The translations under genes were made by a program, and so were the position numbers. A model generated the notes under the pieces. It had not been told where the DNA came from. It worked only from the letters and a program-made list of their open reading frames with translations, and did no database searches. A DNA stretch of 64,000 nt, taken from assembly GCA_958298945.1 (NCBI GenBank), contig CATQJD010000146.1, forward strand, positions 2,914,001-2,978,000, given 5' to 3'. This stretch comes from Atherix ibis (Eukaryota; Arthropoda; Insecta; Diptera; Athericidae). Shown here one piece after another: positions 38,786 through 52,983 of this stretch (positions are counted from its first letter, which is position 1; each line of letters opens with the position of its first letter).

Positions 38786-41435
38786 ACATACTACTTCATA
38801 TTTCTCTTCATTATACTACTTCATGTTCCTCCTAAATATACTACTTCATATTCCTCTTAAATATACTACTTCATATTCCTCTTAAACATACTACTTCATA
38901 TTCCTCTTAAACATACTACTTTATACTCCTCTTAAACATATTACTTCATATTCCTCTTAAACATACTACTTTATATTCCTCTTAAATATATTACTTCATT
39001 ATCCTCTTAAATATACTACTTCATGTTTCTCTTAAACATACTACTTCATATTCCTCTTAAATATAGTACTTCATATTACTCTTAAATATACTACTTCATA
39101 TTCCTCTTAAACATACTACTTCATATTCCTGTTAAACATACTACTTCATATTGCTCTTAAACATACTACTTCATATTCCTCTAAAACATACTATTTCATA
39201 TTCCTCTTAAACATACTACTTCATATTCCTCTTCAATATACTACTTCATATTCCTCTTAAATATACTACTTCATTATCCTCTTAAATATACTACTTCATA
39301 TTCCTCTTAAACATATGACTTCATATTTCTCTTAAATATACTACTTCATATTCCTCTTAAAAATATTATTTCATATTCCTCTTAAACATACTACTTCATA
39401 TTCCTCTTAAATATACTACTTCATATTTCTCTTAAATATACTACTTCATATTCCTCTTAAATATACTACCTCATATTCCTCTTAAATATACTACTTCATA
39501 TTCCTCTTAAATATACTACTACATGTTCCTCCTAAATATACTACTTCATATTCCTCTTAAATATGCTACTTCATATTCCTCTTAAACATACTACTTCATA
39601 TTCCTCTTAAACATACTACTTTATACTCCTCTTAAACATACTACTTCATATTCCTCTTAAACATACTACTTCATATTCCTCTTAAATATACTACTTCATT
39701 ATCCTCTTAAATATACTACTTCATATTTCTCTTAAATATACTACTTCATATTCCTCTTAAATATAGTACTTCATATTACTCTTAAATATACTACTTCATA
39801 TTCCTCTTAAGCATACTACTTCATATTCCTCTTAAACATACTATTTCATATTCCTCTTAAATATACTACTTAATATTCGTCTTAAATATACTACTTCATA
39901 TTCCTCTTAAACATACTGCTTCATATTCCTCTTAAACATACTACTTCATATTCCTCTTAAACATACAACTTCATATTCCTGTTTAACATACTATTTCATA
40001 TTCCCCTTAAATATAATACTTCATATTCTTCTTAAATATACTACTTCATTATCCTCTTAAATATACTACTTCATATTACTCTTAAACATATTACTTCATA
40101 TTTCTCTTAAATATACTACTTCATATTCCTCTTAAACATACTCTTTCATATTTTTCTTAAACATACTACTTCATATTCCTCTTAAATATACTACTTCATA
40201 TTCCTCTTAAATATACTACTTCATATTCCTCTTAAATATACTACTTCATATTCCTCTTAAACATACTACTTCATATTCCTCTTAAATATACTACTTCATA
40301 TTCCTCTTAAACATACTACTTCATATTCCTCTTAAATATACTACTTCATATTCCTCTTAAACATACTACCACATATTCCTCTTAAACATACTACTTCATA
40401 TTTCTCTTAAACATACTGCTTCATATTCCTCTTAAATATACTACTTCATATTCCTCTTAAACATACTACTTCATATTCCTCTAAAACATACTACTTCATA
40501 TTCCTCTTAAACATATTACTTCATATTCCTCTTCAATATACTACTTCATATTCCTCTTAAATATACTACTTCATTATCCTCTTAAATATACTACTTCATA
40601 TTCCTCTTAAACATATGACTTCATATTTCTCTTAAATATACTACTTCATATTCCTCTTAAACATAATCTTTCATATTCTTCTTAAACATACTACTTCATA
40701 TTCCTCTTAAATATACTACTTCACATTCCTCTTAAATATACTACTTCATATTCCTCTTAAATATACTACTTCATTATCCTCTTAAATATACTACTTCATA
40801 TTCCTCTTAAACATATGACTTCATATTTCTCTTAAATATACTACTTCATATTCCTCTTAAACATATTATTTCATATTCCTCTTAAACATACTACTTCATA
40901 TTCCTCTTAAATATACTACTTCATATTTCTCTTAAATATACTAATTCATATTCCTCTTAAATATACTACCTCATATTCCTCTTAAATATACTACTTCATA
41001 TTCCTCTTAAATATACTACTTCATGTTCCTCCTAAATATACTACTTCATATTCCTCTTAAATATGCTACTTCATTTTCCTCTTAAACATACTACTTCATA
41101 TTCCTCTTAAACATACTACTTTATACTCCTCTTAAACATACTACTTCATATTCCTCTTAAACATACTACTTCATATTCCTCTTAAATATACTACTTCATT
41201 ATCCTCTTAAATATACTACTTCATATTTCTCTTAAACATACTACTTCATATTCCTCTTAAATATAGTACTTCATATTACTCTTAAATATACTACTTCATA
41301 TTCCTCTTAAGCATACTACTTCATATTCCTCTTAAACATACTATTTCATATTCCTCTTAAATATACTACTTCATATTCCTCTTAAACATACTACTTTATA
41401 CTCCTCTTAAACATATTACTTCATATTCCTCTTAA
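38786..41435. repeat. 2650-bp super-unit, copy 1
   Basis: One hundred and six monomers. CTTCATTATAC (about 38809/41459), AATATTCGTC (39871/42521), TACCACA (40367/43017) and ACATAATCTTTC (40661/43311) are spaced 2650 bp. ATATAGTAC monomers at 39061, 39761, 41261, 41711, 42411 and 43911 show internal spacings of 700, 1500 and 450 bp that repeat. Few differences are visible (CTGCTTC at 40411 against CTACTTC at 43061). Similarity to copy 2 stops about 65 bp before the right end. Confidence 0.88.
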
Positions 41436-44020
41436 ACATACTACTTCATATTCCTCTTCATTATACTACTTCATGTTCCTCCTAAATATACTACTTCATA
41501 TTCCTCTTAAATATACTACTTCATATTCCTCTTAAACATACTACTTCATATTCCTCTTAAACATACTACTTTATACTCCTCTTAAACATATTACTTCATA
41601 TTCCTCTTAAACATACTACTTCATATTCCTCTTAAATATATTACTTCATTATCCTCTTAAATATACTACTTCATGTTTCTCTTAAACATACTACTTCATA
41701 TTCCTCTTAAATATAGTACTTCATATTACTCTTAAATATACTACTTCATATTCCTCTTAAACATACTACTTCATATTCCTGTTAAACATACTACTTCATA
41801 TTGCTCTTAAACATACTACTTCATATTCCTCTAAAACATACTATTTCATATTCCTCTTAAACATACTACTTCATATTCCTCTTCAATATACTACTTCATA
41901 TTCCTCTTAAATATACTACTTCATTATCCTCTTAAATATACTACTTCATATTCCTCTTAAACATATGACTTCATATTTCTCTTAAATATACTACTTCATA
42001 TTCCTCTTAAAAATATTATTTCATATTCCTCTTAAACATACTACTTCATATTCCTCTTAAATATACTACTTCATATTTCTCTTAAATATACTACTTCATA
42101 TTCCTCTTAAATATACTACCTCATATTCCTCTTAAATATACTACTTCATATTCCTCTTAAATATACTACTACATGTTCCTCCTAAATATACTACTTCATA
42201 TTCCTCTTAAATATGCTACTTCATATTCCTCTTAAACATACTACTTCATATTCCTCTTAAACATACTACTTTATACTCCTCTTAAACATACTACTTCATA
42301 TTCCTCTTAAACATACTACTTCATATTCCTCTTAAATATACTACTTCATTATCCTCTTAAATATACTACTTCATATTTCTCTTAAATATACTACTTCATA
42401 TTCCTCTTAAATATAGTACTTCATATTACTCTTAAATATACTACTTCATATTCCTCTTAAGCATACTACTTCATATTCCTCTTAAACATACTATTTCATA
42501 TTCCTCTTAAATATACTACTTAATATTCGTCTTAAATATACTACTTCATATTCCTCTTAAACATACTGCTTCATATTCCTCTTAAACATACTACTTCATA
42601 TTCCTCTTAAACATACAACTTCATATTCCTGTTTAACATACTATTTCATATTCCCCTTAAATATAATACTTCATATTCTTCTTAAATATACTACTTCATT
42701 ATCCTCTTAAATATACTACTTCATATTACTCTTAAACATATTACTTCATATTTCTCTTAAATATACTACTTCATATTCCTCTTAAACATACTCTTTCATA
42801 TTTTTCTTAAACATACTACTTCATATTCCTCTTAAATATACTACTTCATATTCCTCTTAAATATACTACTTCATATTCCTCTTAAATATACTACTTCATA
42901 TTCCTCTTAAACATACTACTTCATATTCCTCTTAAATATACTACTTCATATTCCTCTTAAACATACTACTTCATATTCCTCTTAAATATACTACTTCATA
43001 TTCCTCTTAAACATACTACCACATATTCCTCTTAAACATACTACTTCATATTTCTCTTAAACATACTACTTCATATTCCTCTTAAATATACTACTTCATA
43101 TTCCTCTTAAACATACTACTTCATATTCCTCTAAAACATACTACTTCATATTCCTCTTAAACATATTACTTCATATTCCTCTTCAATATACTACTTCATA
43201 TTCCTCTTAAATATACTACTTCATTATCCTCTTAAATATACTACTTCATATTCCTCTTAAACATATGACTTCATATTTCTCTTAAATATACTACTTCATA
43301 TTCCTCTTAAACATAATCTTTCATATTCTTCTTAAACATACTACTTCATATTCCTCTTAAATATACTACTTCACATTCCTCTTAAATATACTACTTCATA
43401 TTCCTCTTAAATATACTACTTCATTATCCTCTTAAATATACTACTTCATATTCCTCTTAAACATATGACTTCATATTTCTCTTAAATATACTACTTCATA
43501 TTCCTCTTAAACATATTATTTCATATTCCTCTTAAACATACTACTTCATATTCCTCTTAAATATACTACTTCATATTTCTCTTAAATATACTAATTCATA
43601 TTCCTCTTAAATATACTACCTCATATTCCTCTTAAATATACTACTTCATATTCCTCTTAAATATACTACTTCATGTTCCTCCTAAATATACTACTTCATA
43701 TTCCTCTTAAATATGCTACTTCATATTCCTCTTAAACATACTACTTCATATTTCTCTTAAACATACTACTTTATACTCCTCTTAAACATACTACTTCATA
43801 TTCCTCTTAAACATACTACTTCATATTCCTCTTAAATAAACTACTTCATTATCCTCTTAAATATACTACTTCATATTTCTCTTAAACATACTACTTCATA
43901 TTCCTCTTAAATATAGTACTTCATATTACTCTTAAATATACTACTTCATATTCCTCTTAAGCATACTACTTCATATTCCTCTTAAACATACTATTTCATA
44001 TTCCTCTTAAATATACTACT
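41436..44020. repeat. 2650-bp super-unit, copy 2
   Basis: This is a direct copy of 38786-41370. Its right-hand 1500 bp (42521-44020) is itself repeated next to it, so the amplification changed from a 2650-bp to a 1500-bp step. Confidence 0.88.
43826..43850. repeat. Monomer with a unique AAATAAACT start
   Basis: The usual ATATACTAC start reads ATAAACTAC, creating an AATAAA hexamer. The matching monomers in the 2650- and 1500-bp copies lack it, so it is a private point change and no functional meaning is claimed. Confidence 0.7.
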
Positions 44021-45520
44021 TAATATTCGTCTTAAATATACTACTTCATATTCCTCTTAAACATACTGCTTCATATTCCTCTTAAACATACTACTTCATA
44101 TTCCTCTTAAACATACAACTTCATATTCCTGTTTAACATACTATTTCATATTCCCCTTAAATATAATACTTCATATTCCTCTTAAATATACTACTTCATT
44201 ATCCTCTTAAATATACTACTTCATATTACTCTTAAACATATTACTTCATATTTCTCTTAAATATACTACTTCATATTCCTCTTAAACATACTCTTTCATA
44301 TTCCTCTTAAACATACTACTTCATATTCCTCTTAAATATACTACTTCATATTCCTCTTAAATATACTACTTCATATTCCTCTTAAATATACTACTTCATA
44401 TTCCTCTTAAACATACTACTTCATATTCCTCTTAAATATACTACTTCATATTCCTCTTAAACATACTACTTCATATTCCTCTTAAATATACTACTTCATA
44501 TTCCTCTTAAACATACTACCACATATTCCTCTTAAACATACTACTTCATATTTCTCTTAAACATACTACTTCATATTCCTCTTAAATATACTACTTCATA
44601 TTCCTCTTAAACATACTACTTCATATTCCTCTAAAACATACTACTTCATATTCCTCTTAAACATATTACTTCATATTCCTCTTCAATATACTACTTCATA
44701 TTCCTCTTAAATATACTACTTCATTATCCTCTTAAATATACTACTTCATATTCCTCTTAAACATATGACTTCATATTTCTCTTAAATATACTACTTCATA
44801 TTCCTCTTAAACATAATCTTTCATATTCTTCTTAAACATACTACTTCATATTCCTCTTAAATATACTACTTCACATTCCTCTTAAATATACTACTTCATA
44901 TTCCTCTTAAATATACTACTTCATTATCCTCTTAAATATACTACTTCATATTCCTCTTAAACATATTACTTCATATTTCTCTTAAATATACTACTTCATA
45001 TTCCTCTTAAACATACTATTTCATATTCCTCTTAAACATACTACTTCATATTCCTCTTAAATATACTACTTCATATTTCTCTTAAATATACTACTTCATA
45101 TTCCTCTTAAATATACTACCTCATATTCCTCTTAAACATACTACTTCATATTCCTCTTAAATATAATACTTCATGTTCCTCCTAAATATACTACTTCATA
45201 TTCCTCTTAAATATACTACTTCATATTCCTCTTAAACGTACTACTTCATATTCCTCTTAAACATACTACTTTATACTCCTCTTAAACATACTACTTCATA
45301 TTCCTCTTAAACATACTACTTCATATTCCTCTTAAATATACTACTTGATTATCCTCTTAAATATACTACTTCATATTTTTCTTAAACATACTACTTCATA
45401 TTCCCTTTAAATATACTACTTCATATTACTCTTAAATATACTACTTCATATTCCTCTTAAGCATACTACTTCATATTCCTCTTAAACATACTATTTCATA
45501 TTCCCCTTAAATATACTACT
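44021..45520. repeat. 1500-bp HOR, further tandem copy
   Basis: AATATTCGTC (42521/44021/45521), TACCACA (43017/44517) and ACATAATCTTTC (43311/44811) keep a 1500-bp step. The right third is more diverged: the ATATAGTAC monomer expected at 45411 reads ATATACTAC, and ATATAATAC appears at 45161. Confidence 0.85.
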
Positions 45521-46085
45521 TAATATTCGTCTTAAATATACTACTTCATATTCCTCTTAAACATACTACTTCATATTCCTCTTAAACATACTACTTCATT
45601 TTCCTCTTAAACATACTACTTCATATTCCTCTTTAACATAATACTTCATATTCCCCTTAAATATACTACTTCATATTTCTCTTAAATATACTACTTCATT
45701 ATCCTCTTAAATATACTACTTCATATTACTCTTAAACGTATTACTTCATATTTCTCTTAAATATACTACTTCATATTCCTCTTAAACATAGTATTTCATA
45801 TTCCTCTTAAACATACTACTTCATATTCCTCTTAAATATACTACTTCATATTCCTCTTAAATATACTACTTCATATTCCTCTTAAATATACTACTTCATT
45901 ATCCTCTTAAATATACTACTTCATATTCCCCTTAAACATATTACTTCATATTTCTCTTAAATATACTACTTCATATTCCTCTTAAACATACTATTTCATA
46001 TTCCTCTTAAACAAACTACTTCATATTCCTCTGAAATATATTACTTCATATTTCTCTTAAATATACTACTTCATATTATTCTAAA

Positions 46086-46107
46086 ATATTCTTCATATTC
46101 CTCTTAA
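46086..46107. repeat. 22-bp monomer (3-bp deletion)
   Basis: It reads ATATTCTTCATATTCC where its relatives (for example 7075 onward) have ATATTCTACTTCATATTCC. The missing triplet lies between two CT dinucleotides, as expected for slippage. Confidence 0.88.
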
Positions 46108-46307
46108 ACATACTAATTCATATTCCTCTTAAACATACTACTTAATATTCCTCTTAAACATACTACTTCTTATTCCTCTTAAATATACTACTTCATATTC
46201 CTCTTAAACATACTACTTCATATTCCTCTTAAATATACTATTTTATATTCCTCTTAAACATACTACTTCATATTCCTCTTACACATACTACTTCATATTC
46301 CTCTTAA

Positions 46308-46333
46308 ACATGCTACTTCATATTCCGCTTAAA
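46308..46333. repeat. 26-bp monomer (extra A)
   Basis: The unit ends CCGCTTAAA before ATATACT, giving a run of four A where three are usual. It also carries ACATGCTAC at its start. An added base in a homopolymer could be real or a sequencing error. Confidence 0.8.
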
Positions 46334-47733
46334 ATATACTACTTCATATTCCTCTTAAATATACTACTTCATATTTCTCTTGAACATACTACTTCATATT
46401 CCTCTTTAATATACTACTTTATATTCCCCTTAAATATACTACATCATATTCCTCTTAAACATACTACTTCATATTCCTCTTAAACATACTACTTCATATT
46501 CTTCTTAAACATACTACTTCATATTCCTCTTAAACATACTACTTAATATTCCTCTTAAATATACTACTTCATATTCCTCTTAAATATACTACTTCATATT
46601 CCTCTTAAACATACTACTTCATATTTCTCTTAAACATACTACTTCATACTCCTCTTAAACATACTACTTCATATTCCTCTTAAACATACTACTTCATATT
46701 CCTCTTAAATATACTACTTCATTATCCTCTTAAATATACTAGTTCATATTTGTCTTAAACATACTACTTCATATTCCTCTTAAATATACTACTTCATATT
46801 ACTCTTAAATATACAAGTTCATATTCCTCTTAAACATACTACTTCATATTCCTCTTAAACATACTACTTCATATTCCTCTTAAATATACTACTTTATATT
46901 CCCCTTAAATATACTACTTCATATTCCTCTTAAACATACTACTTCATATTCCTCTTAAACATACTACTTCATATTCCTCTTAAACATACTACTTCATATT
47001 CCTCTTAAACATACTACTTCATATTCCTCTTAAATATACTACTTCATATTCCTCTTAAACATACTACTTCATATTTCTCTTAAATATACTACTTCATATT
47101 TCTCTTAAACATACTACTTCATATTCCTTTTAAATATACTACTTCATATTCCTCTTAAACATACTACCACATATTCCTCTTAAACATACTACTTCATATT
47201 TCTCTTAAACATACTACTTCATATTCCTCTTAAATATACTACTTCATATTACTCTTAAATATACTACTTCATATTCCTCTTAAACATACTACTTCATATT
47301 CCTCTTAAATATACTACTTTATATTCCTGTTAAACATACTACTTCATATTCTTCTTAAACATACCACTTCATATTCCTCTAAAACATACTACTTCATATT
47401 CCTCTCAAACATACTACTTCATATTCCTCTTCAATATACTACTTCATATTCCTCTTAAATATACTACTTCATATTCCTCTTAAACATACTACTTCATATT
47501 CCTCTTAAACATACTACTTCATATTCCTCTTAAACATACTACTTCATATTCCTCTTAAATATACTACTTCATATTCCTCTTAAACATACTACTTCATATT
47601 CCTCTTAAATATACTACTTCATATTTCTCTTAAACATACTACTTCATATTCCTCTTAAATATACTACTTCATATTCCTCTTAAACATACTACCACATATT
47701 CCTCTTAAACATACTACTTCATATTTCTCTTAA

Positions 47734-47759
47734 ACAATACTGCTTCATATTCCTCTTAA
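47734..47759. repeat. 26-bp monomer (extra A)
   Basis: ACAATACTGCTTC replaces ACATACTGCTTC, one base longer. Register shifts by one from here, as the TACCACA spacing 47690/48041 (351 bp) confirms. Confidence 0.85.
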
Positions 47760-48689
47760 ATATACTACTTCATATTCCTCTTAAATATACTACTTCATAT
47801 TCCTCTTAAACATACTACTTCATATTCCTCTTAAACATACTACTTCATATTCCTCTTAAACATACTACTTCATATTCCTCTTAAACATACTACTTCATAT
47901 TCCTCTTAAATATACTACTTCATATTCCTCTTAAACATACTACTTCATATTCGTCTTAAATATACTACTTCATATTCCTCTTAAACATACTACTTCATAT
48001 TCCTCTTATATATACTACTTTATATTCCTCTTAAACATACTACCACATATTCCTCTTAAACATACTACTTCATATTTCTCTCAAACATACTACTTCATAT
48101 TCCTATTAAATATACTACTTCATATTACTCTTAAATATACTACTTCATATTCCTCTTAAACATACTACTTCATATTCCTCTTAAACATACTACTTTATAT
48201 TCCTGTTAAACATACTACTTCATATTCCTCTTAAACATACTACTTCATATTCCTCTAAAACATACTACTTTATATTCCTCTCAAACATACTACTTCATAT
48301 TCCTCTATGATATACTACTTCATTATCCTCTTAAATATACTACTTCATATTCCTCTTAAACATATTACTTCATATTTCTCTTAAATATACTACTTCATAT
48401 TCCTCTTAAACATACTATTTCATATTCCTCTTAAACATACTACTTCAAATTCCTCTTAAATATACTACTTCATATTTCTCTTAAATATACTACTTCATAT
48501 TCCTCTTAAATATACTACCTCATATTCCTCTTAAGCATACTACTTCATATTCCTCTTAAATATACTACTTCATGTTCCTCCTAAATATACTACTTCATAT
48601 TCCTCTTAAATATACTACTTCATATTCCTCTTAAACATACTACTTCATATTCCTCTTAAAAATACTACTTTATACTCCTCTTAAACATA

Positions 48690-49315
48690 CTACTTCATAT
48701 TCCTCTTAAACATACTACTTCATATTCCTCTTAAATATTCTACTTCATTATCCTCTTAAATATACTACTTCATATTTCTCCTAAACGTACTTCTTCATAT
48801 TCCTCTTAAATATACTACTTCATATTACTCTTAAATATACTACTTCATATTCCTCTTAAACATACTACTTCATATTCCTCTTAAATATACTACTTTATAT
48901 TTCTCTTAAACATACTACTTCATATTCCTCTTAAATATACTACTTCATATTCCTCTTAAACATACTACCACATATTCCTCTTAAACATACTACTTCATAT
49001 TTCTCTTAAATATACTACTTCATATTCCTCTTAAATATACTACTTCATATTACTCTTAAATATACTATTTCATATTCCTCTTAAACATACTACTTCATAT
49101 TCCTCTTAAACATACAACTTTATATTCCTGTTAAACATACTACTTCATATTCCTTTTAAACATACTACTTCATATTCCTCTAAAACATACTACTTCATAT
49201 TCCTCTTAAACATACTACTTCATATTCCTCTTCAATATACTACTTCATATTCCTCTTAAATATACTACTTATTTATCCTCTTAAATATACTACTTCATAT
49301 TCCTCTTAAACATAT
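48690..49315. repeat. 0.63-kb block, copy 1 (1500-bp spacing)
   Basis: CCTAAACGTACTTC (48781/50281), TACCACA (48966/50466) and TACTTATTTATCC (49266/50766) are 1500 bp apart. After 49315 an ACATATGACTTTATA series follows, with a 425-bp internal repeat (49311/49736). Confidence 0.82.
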
Positions 49316-50189
49316 GACTTTATATTTCTCTTAAATACACTACTTCATATTCCTCTTAAACATACTCTTTCATATTCCTCTTAAACATACTACTTCATAT
49401 TCCTCTTAAATATACTACTTCATATTCCTCTTAAATATACTACTTCATATTCCTCTTAAATATACTACTTCATTATCCTCTTAAATATACTACTTCATAT
49501 TCCTCTTAAACATATTACTTCATATTTCTCTTAAATATACTACTTCATATTCCTCTTAAACATACTACTTCATATTCCTCTTAAACATACAACTTCATAT
49601 TCCTCTTAAACATACTACTTCATATTCCTCTTAAACATACTACTTCATATTCCTCTTAAATATACTACTTCATATTCCTCTTAAACATACTACTTCATAT
49701 TCCTATTAAATATACTACTTCATATTCCTCTTAAACATATGACTTTATATTTCTCTTAAATATACTACTTCATATTCCTCTTAAACATACTCTTTCATAT
49801 TCCTCTTAAACATACTACTTCATATTCCTCTTAAATATACTACTTCATATTCCTCTTAAATATACTACTTCATATTCCTCTTAAATATACTTCTTCATTA
49901 TCCTCTTAAATATACTACTTCATATTCCTCTTAAACATATTACTTCATATTTCTCTTAAATATACTACTTCATATTCCTCTTAAACATACTATTTCATAT
50001 TCCTCTTAAACATACTACTTCATATTCCTCTTAAATATACTACTTCATATTTGTCTTAAATATACTACTTCATATTCCTCTTAAATATACTACCTCATAT
50101 TCCTCTTAAACATACTACTTCATATTCCTCTTAAATATACTACTTCATGTTCCTCCTAAATATACTACTTCATATTCCTCTTAAATATA

Positions 50190-50815
50190 CTACTTCATAT
50201 TCCTCTTAAACATACTACTTCATATTCCTCTTAAATATTCTACTTCATTATCCTCTTAAATATACTACTTCATATTTCTCCTAAACGTACTTCTTCATAT
50301 TCCTCTTAAATATACTACTTCATATTACGCTTAAATATACTACTTCATATTCCTCTTAAACATACTACTTCATATTCCTCTTAAATATACTACTTCATAT
50401 TTCTCTTAAACATACTACTTCATATTCCTCTTAAATATACTACTTCATATTCCTCTTAAACATACTACCACATATTCCTCTTAAACATACTACTTCATAT
50501 TTCTCTTAAATATACTACTTCATATTCCTCTTAAATATACTACTTCATATTACTCTTAAATATACTATTTCATATTCCTCTTAAACATACTACTTCATAT
50601 TCCTCTTAAACATACAACTTTATATTCCTGTTAAACATACTACTTCATATTCCTTTTAAACATACTACTTCATATTCCTCTAAAACATACTACTTCATAT
50701 TCCTCTTAAACATACTACTTCATATTCCTCTTCAATATACTACTTCATATTCCTCTTAAATATACTACTTATTTATCCTCTTAAATATACTACTTCATAT
50801 TCCTCTTAAACATAC
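50190..50815. repeat. 0.63-kb block, copy 2
   Basis: This is the copy of 48690-49315. Its right part recurs once more 700 bp on (TACCACA 50466/51166, TACTTATTTATCC 50766/51466). The segment that then begins at 51511 resembles 49311-49600 at 2200 bp. Confidence 0.82.
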
Positions 50816-52184
50816 TACTTCATATTCCTATTAAATATACTACTTCATATTCCTCTTGAACATACTACTTCATATTCCTCTTAAATATACTACTTCATAT
50901 TCCTCTTACACATACTACTTCATATTCCTCTTAAACATACTACTTCATATTTCTCTTAAACATACTACTTCATATTTCTCTTAAATATACTACTTCATAT
51001 TACTCTTAAATATACTACTTCATATTCCTCTTAAACATACTACTTCATATTCCTCTTAAACATACTACTTCATATTCCTGTTAAACATACTACTTCATAT
51101 TCCTCTTAAACATACTACTTCATATTCCTCTTAAATATACTACTTCATATTCCTCTTAAACATACTACCACATATTCCTCTTAAACATACTACTTCATAT
51201 TACTCTTAAATATACTACTTCATATTCCTCTTAAATATACTACTTCATATTACTCTTAAATATACTATTTCATATTCCTCTTAAACATACTACTTCATAT
51301 TCCTCTTAAACATACAACTTTATATTCCTGTTAAACATACTACTTCATATTCCTTTTAAACATACTACTTCATATTCCTCTAAAACATACTACTTCATAT
51401 TCCTCTTAAACATACTACTTCATATTCCTCTTCAATATACTACTTCATATTCCTCTTAAATATACTACTTATTTATCCTCTTAAATATACTACTTCATAT
51501 TCCTCTTAAACATATGACTTTATATTTCTCTTAAATACACTACTTCATATTCCTCTTAAACATACTCTTTCATATTCCTCTTAAACATACTACTTCATAT
51601 TCCTCTTAAATATACTACTTCATATTCCTCTTAAATATACTACTTCATATTCTTCTTAAATATACTACTTCATTATCCTCTTAAATATACTACTTCATAT
51701 TCCTCTTAAACATATTACTTCATATTTCTCTTAAATATACTACTTCATATTCCTCTTAAACATACTACTTCATATTCCTCTTAAACATACAACTTCATAT
51801 TCCTCTTAAACATACTACTTCATATTCCTCTTAAGCATACTACTTCATATTCGTTTTAAATATACTACTTCATATTCCTCTTAAATATACTACTTCATTA
51901 TCCTCTTAAATATACTACTTCATATTCCTCTTAAACATATTACTTCATATTTCTCTTAAATATACTACTTCATATTCCTCTTAAACATACTATTTCATAT
52001 TCCTCTTAAACATACTACTTCATATTCTTCTTAAATATACTACTTCATATTTCTCTTAAATATACTACTTCATATTACTCTAAAATATTCTACTTCATAT
52101 TCCTCTTAAACATACTACTTTATATTCCTCTTAAACATACTACTTCATATTCCTCTTAAGCATACTACTTCATATTCCTCTAAA

Positions 52185-52208
52185 ACATACTACTTCATAT
52201 TCCTCTCA
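52185..52208. repeat. 24-bp monomer (one base missing)
   Basis: CCTCTCAACATAC has two A where the TCTCAAACATAC variant has three, and register drops by one. Confidence 0.82.
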
Positions 52209-52983
52209 ACATACTTCTTCATATTCCTCTTCAATATACTACTTCATATTCCTCTTAAATATACTACTTCATTATCCTCTTAAACATACTACTTCATATT
52301 CCTCTTAAACATATGACTTTATATTTCTCTTAAATATACTACTTCATATTCCTCTTAAACATACTCTTTCATATTCCTCTTAAACATACTACTTCATATT
52401 CCTCTTAAATATACTACTTCATATTCCTCTTAAATATACTACTTCATATTCCTCTTAAATATACTACTTCATTATCCTCTTAAATATACTACTTCATATT
52501 CCTCTTAAACATATTACTTCATATTTCTCTTAAATATACTACTTCATATTCCTCTTAAACATACTATTTCATATTCCTCTTAAACATACTACTTCATATT
52601 CCTCTTAAATATACTACTTCATATTTCTCTTAAATATACTACTTCATATTCCTCTTAAATATACTACCTCATATTCCTCTTAAACATACTACTTCATATT
52701 CCTCTTAAATATACTACTTCATGTTCCTCCTAAATATACTACCTCATATTCCTCTTAAATATACTACTTCATATCCCTCTTAAACATACTACTACATATT
52801 CCTCTTAAAAATACTACTTTATACTCCTCTTAAACATACTACTTCATATTCCTCTTAAACATACTACTTAATATTCCTCTTAAATATTCTACTTCATTAT
52901 CCTCTTAAATATACTACTTCATATTTCTCTTAAACGTACTTCTTCATATTCCTCTTAAATATACTACTTCATATTACTCTTAA

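Larger units (their letters stand above)
45521..48689. repeat. Diverged satellite stretch with several odd-length monomers
   Basis: The 25-bp unit continues, but long markers match other blocks poorly and three of the 13 unusual lengths occur here (22 bp at 46086, 26 bp at 46308 and 47734). Short-range structure remains: TACCACA monomers at 47165, 47690 and 48041 are 525 and 351 bp apart. This looks like older or less homogenised array. No gene or foreign insert is seen. Confidence 0.8.

Noticed and set aside
43835..43841. AATAAA polyadenylation signal
   Set aside because: A single private point change in one monomer with no gene nearby; expected by chance in such AT-rich DNA.
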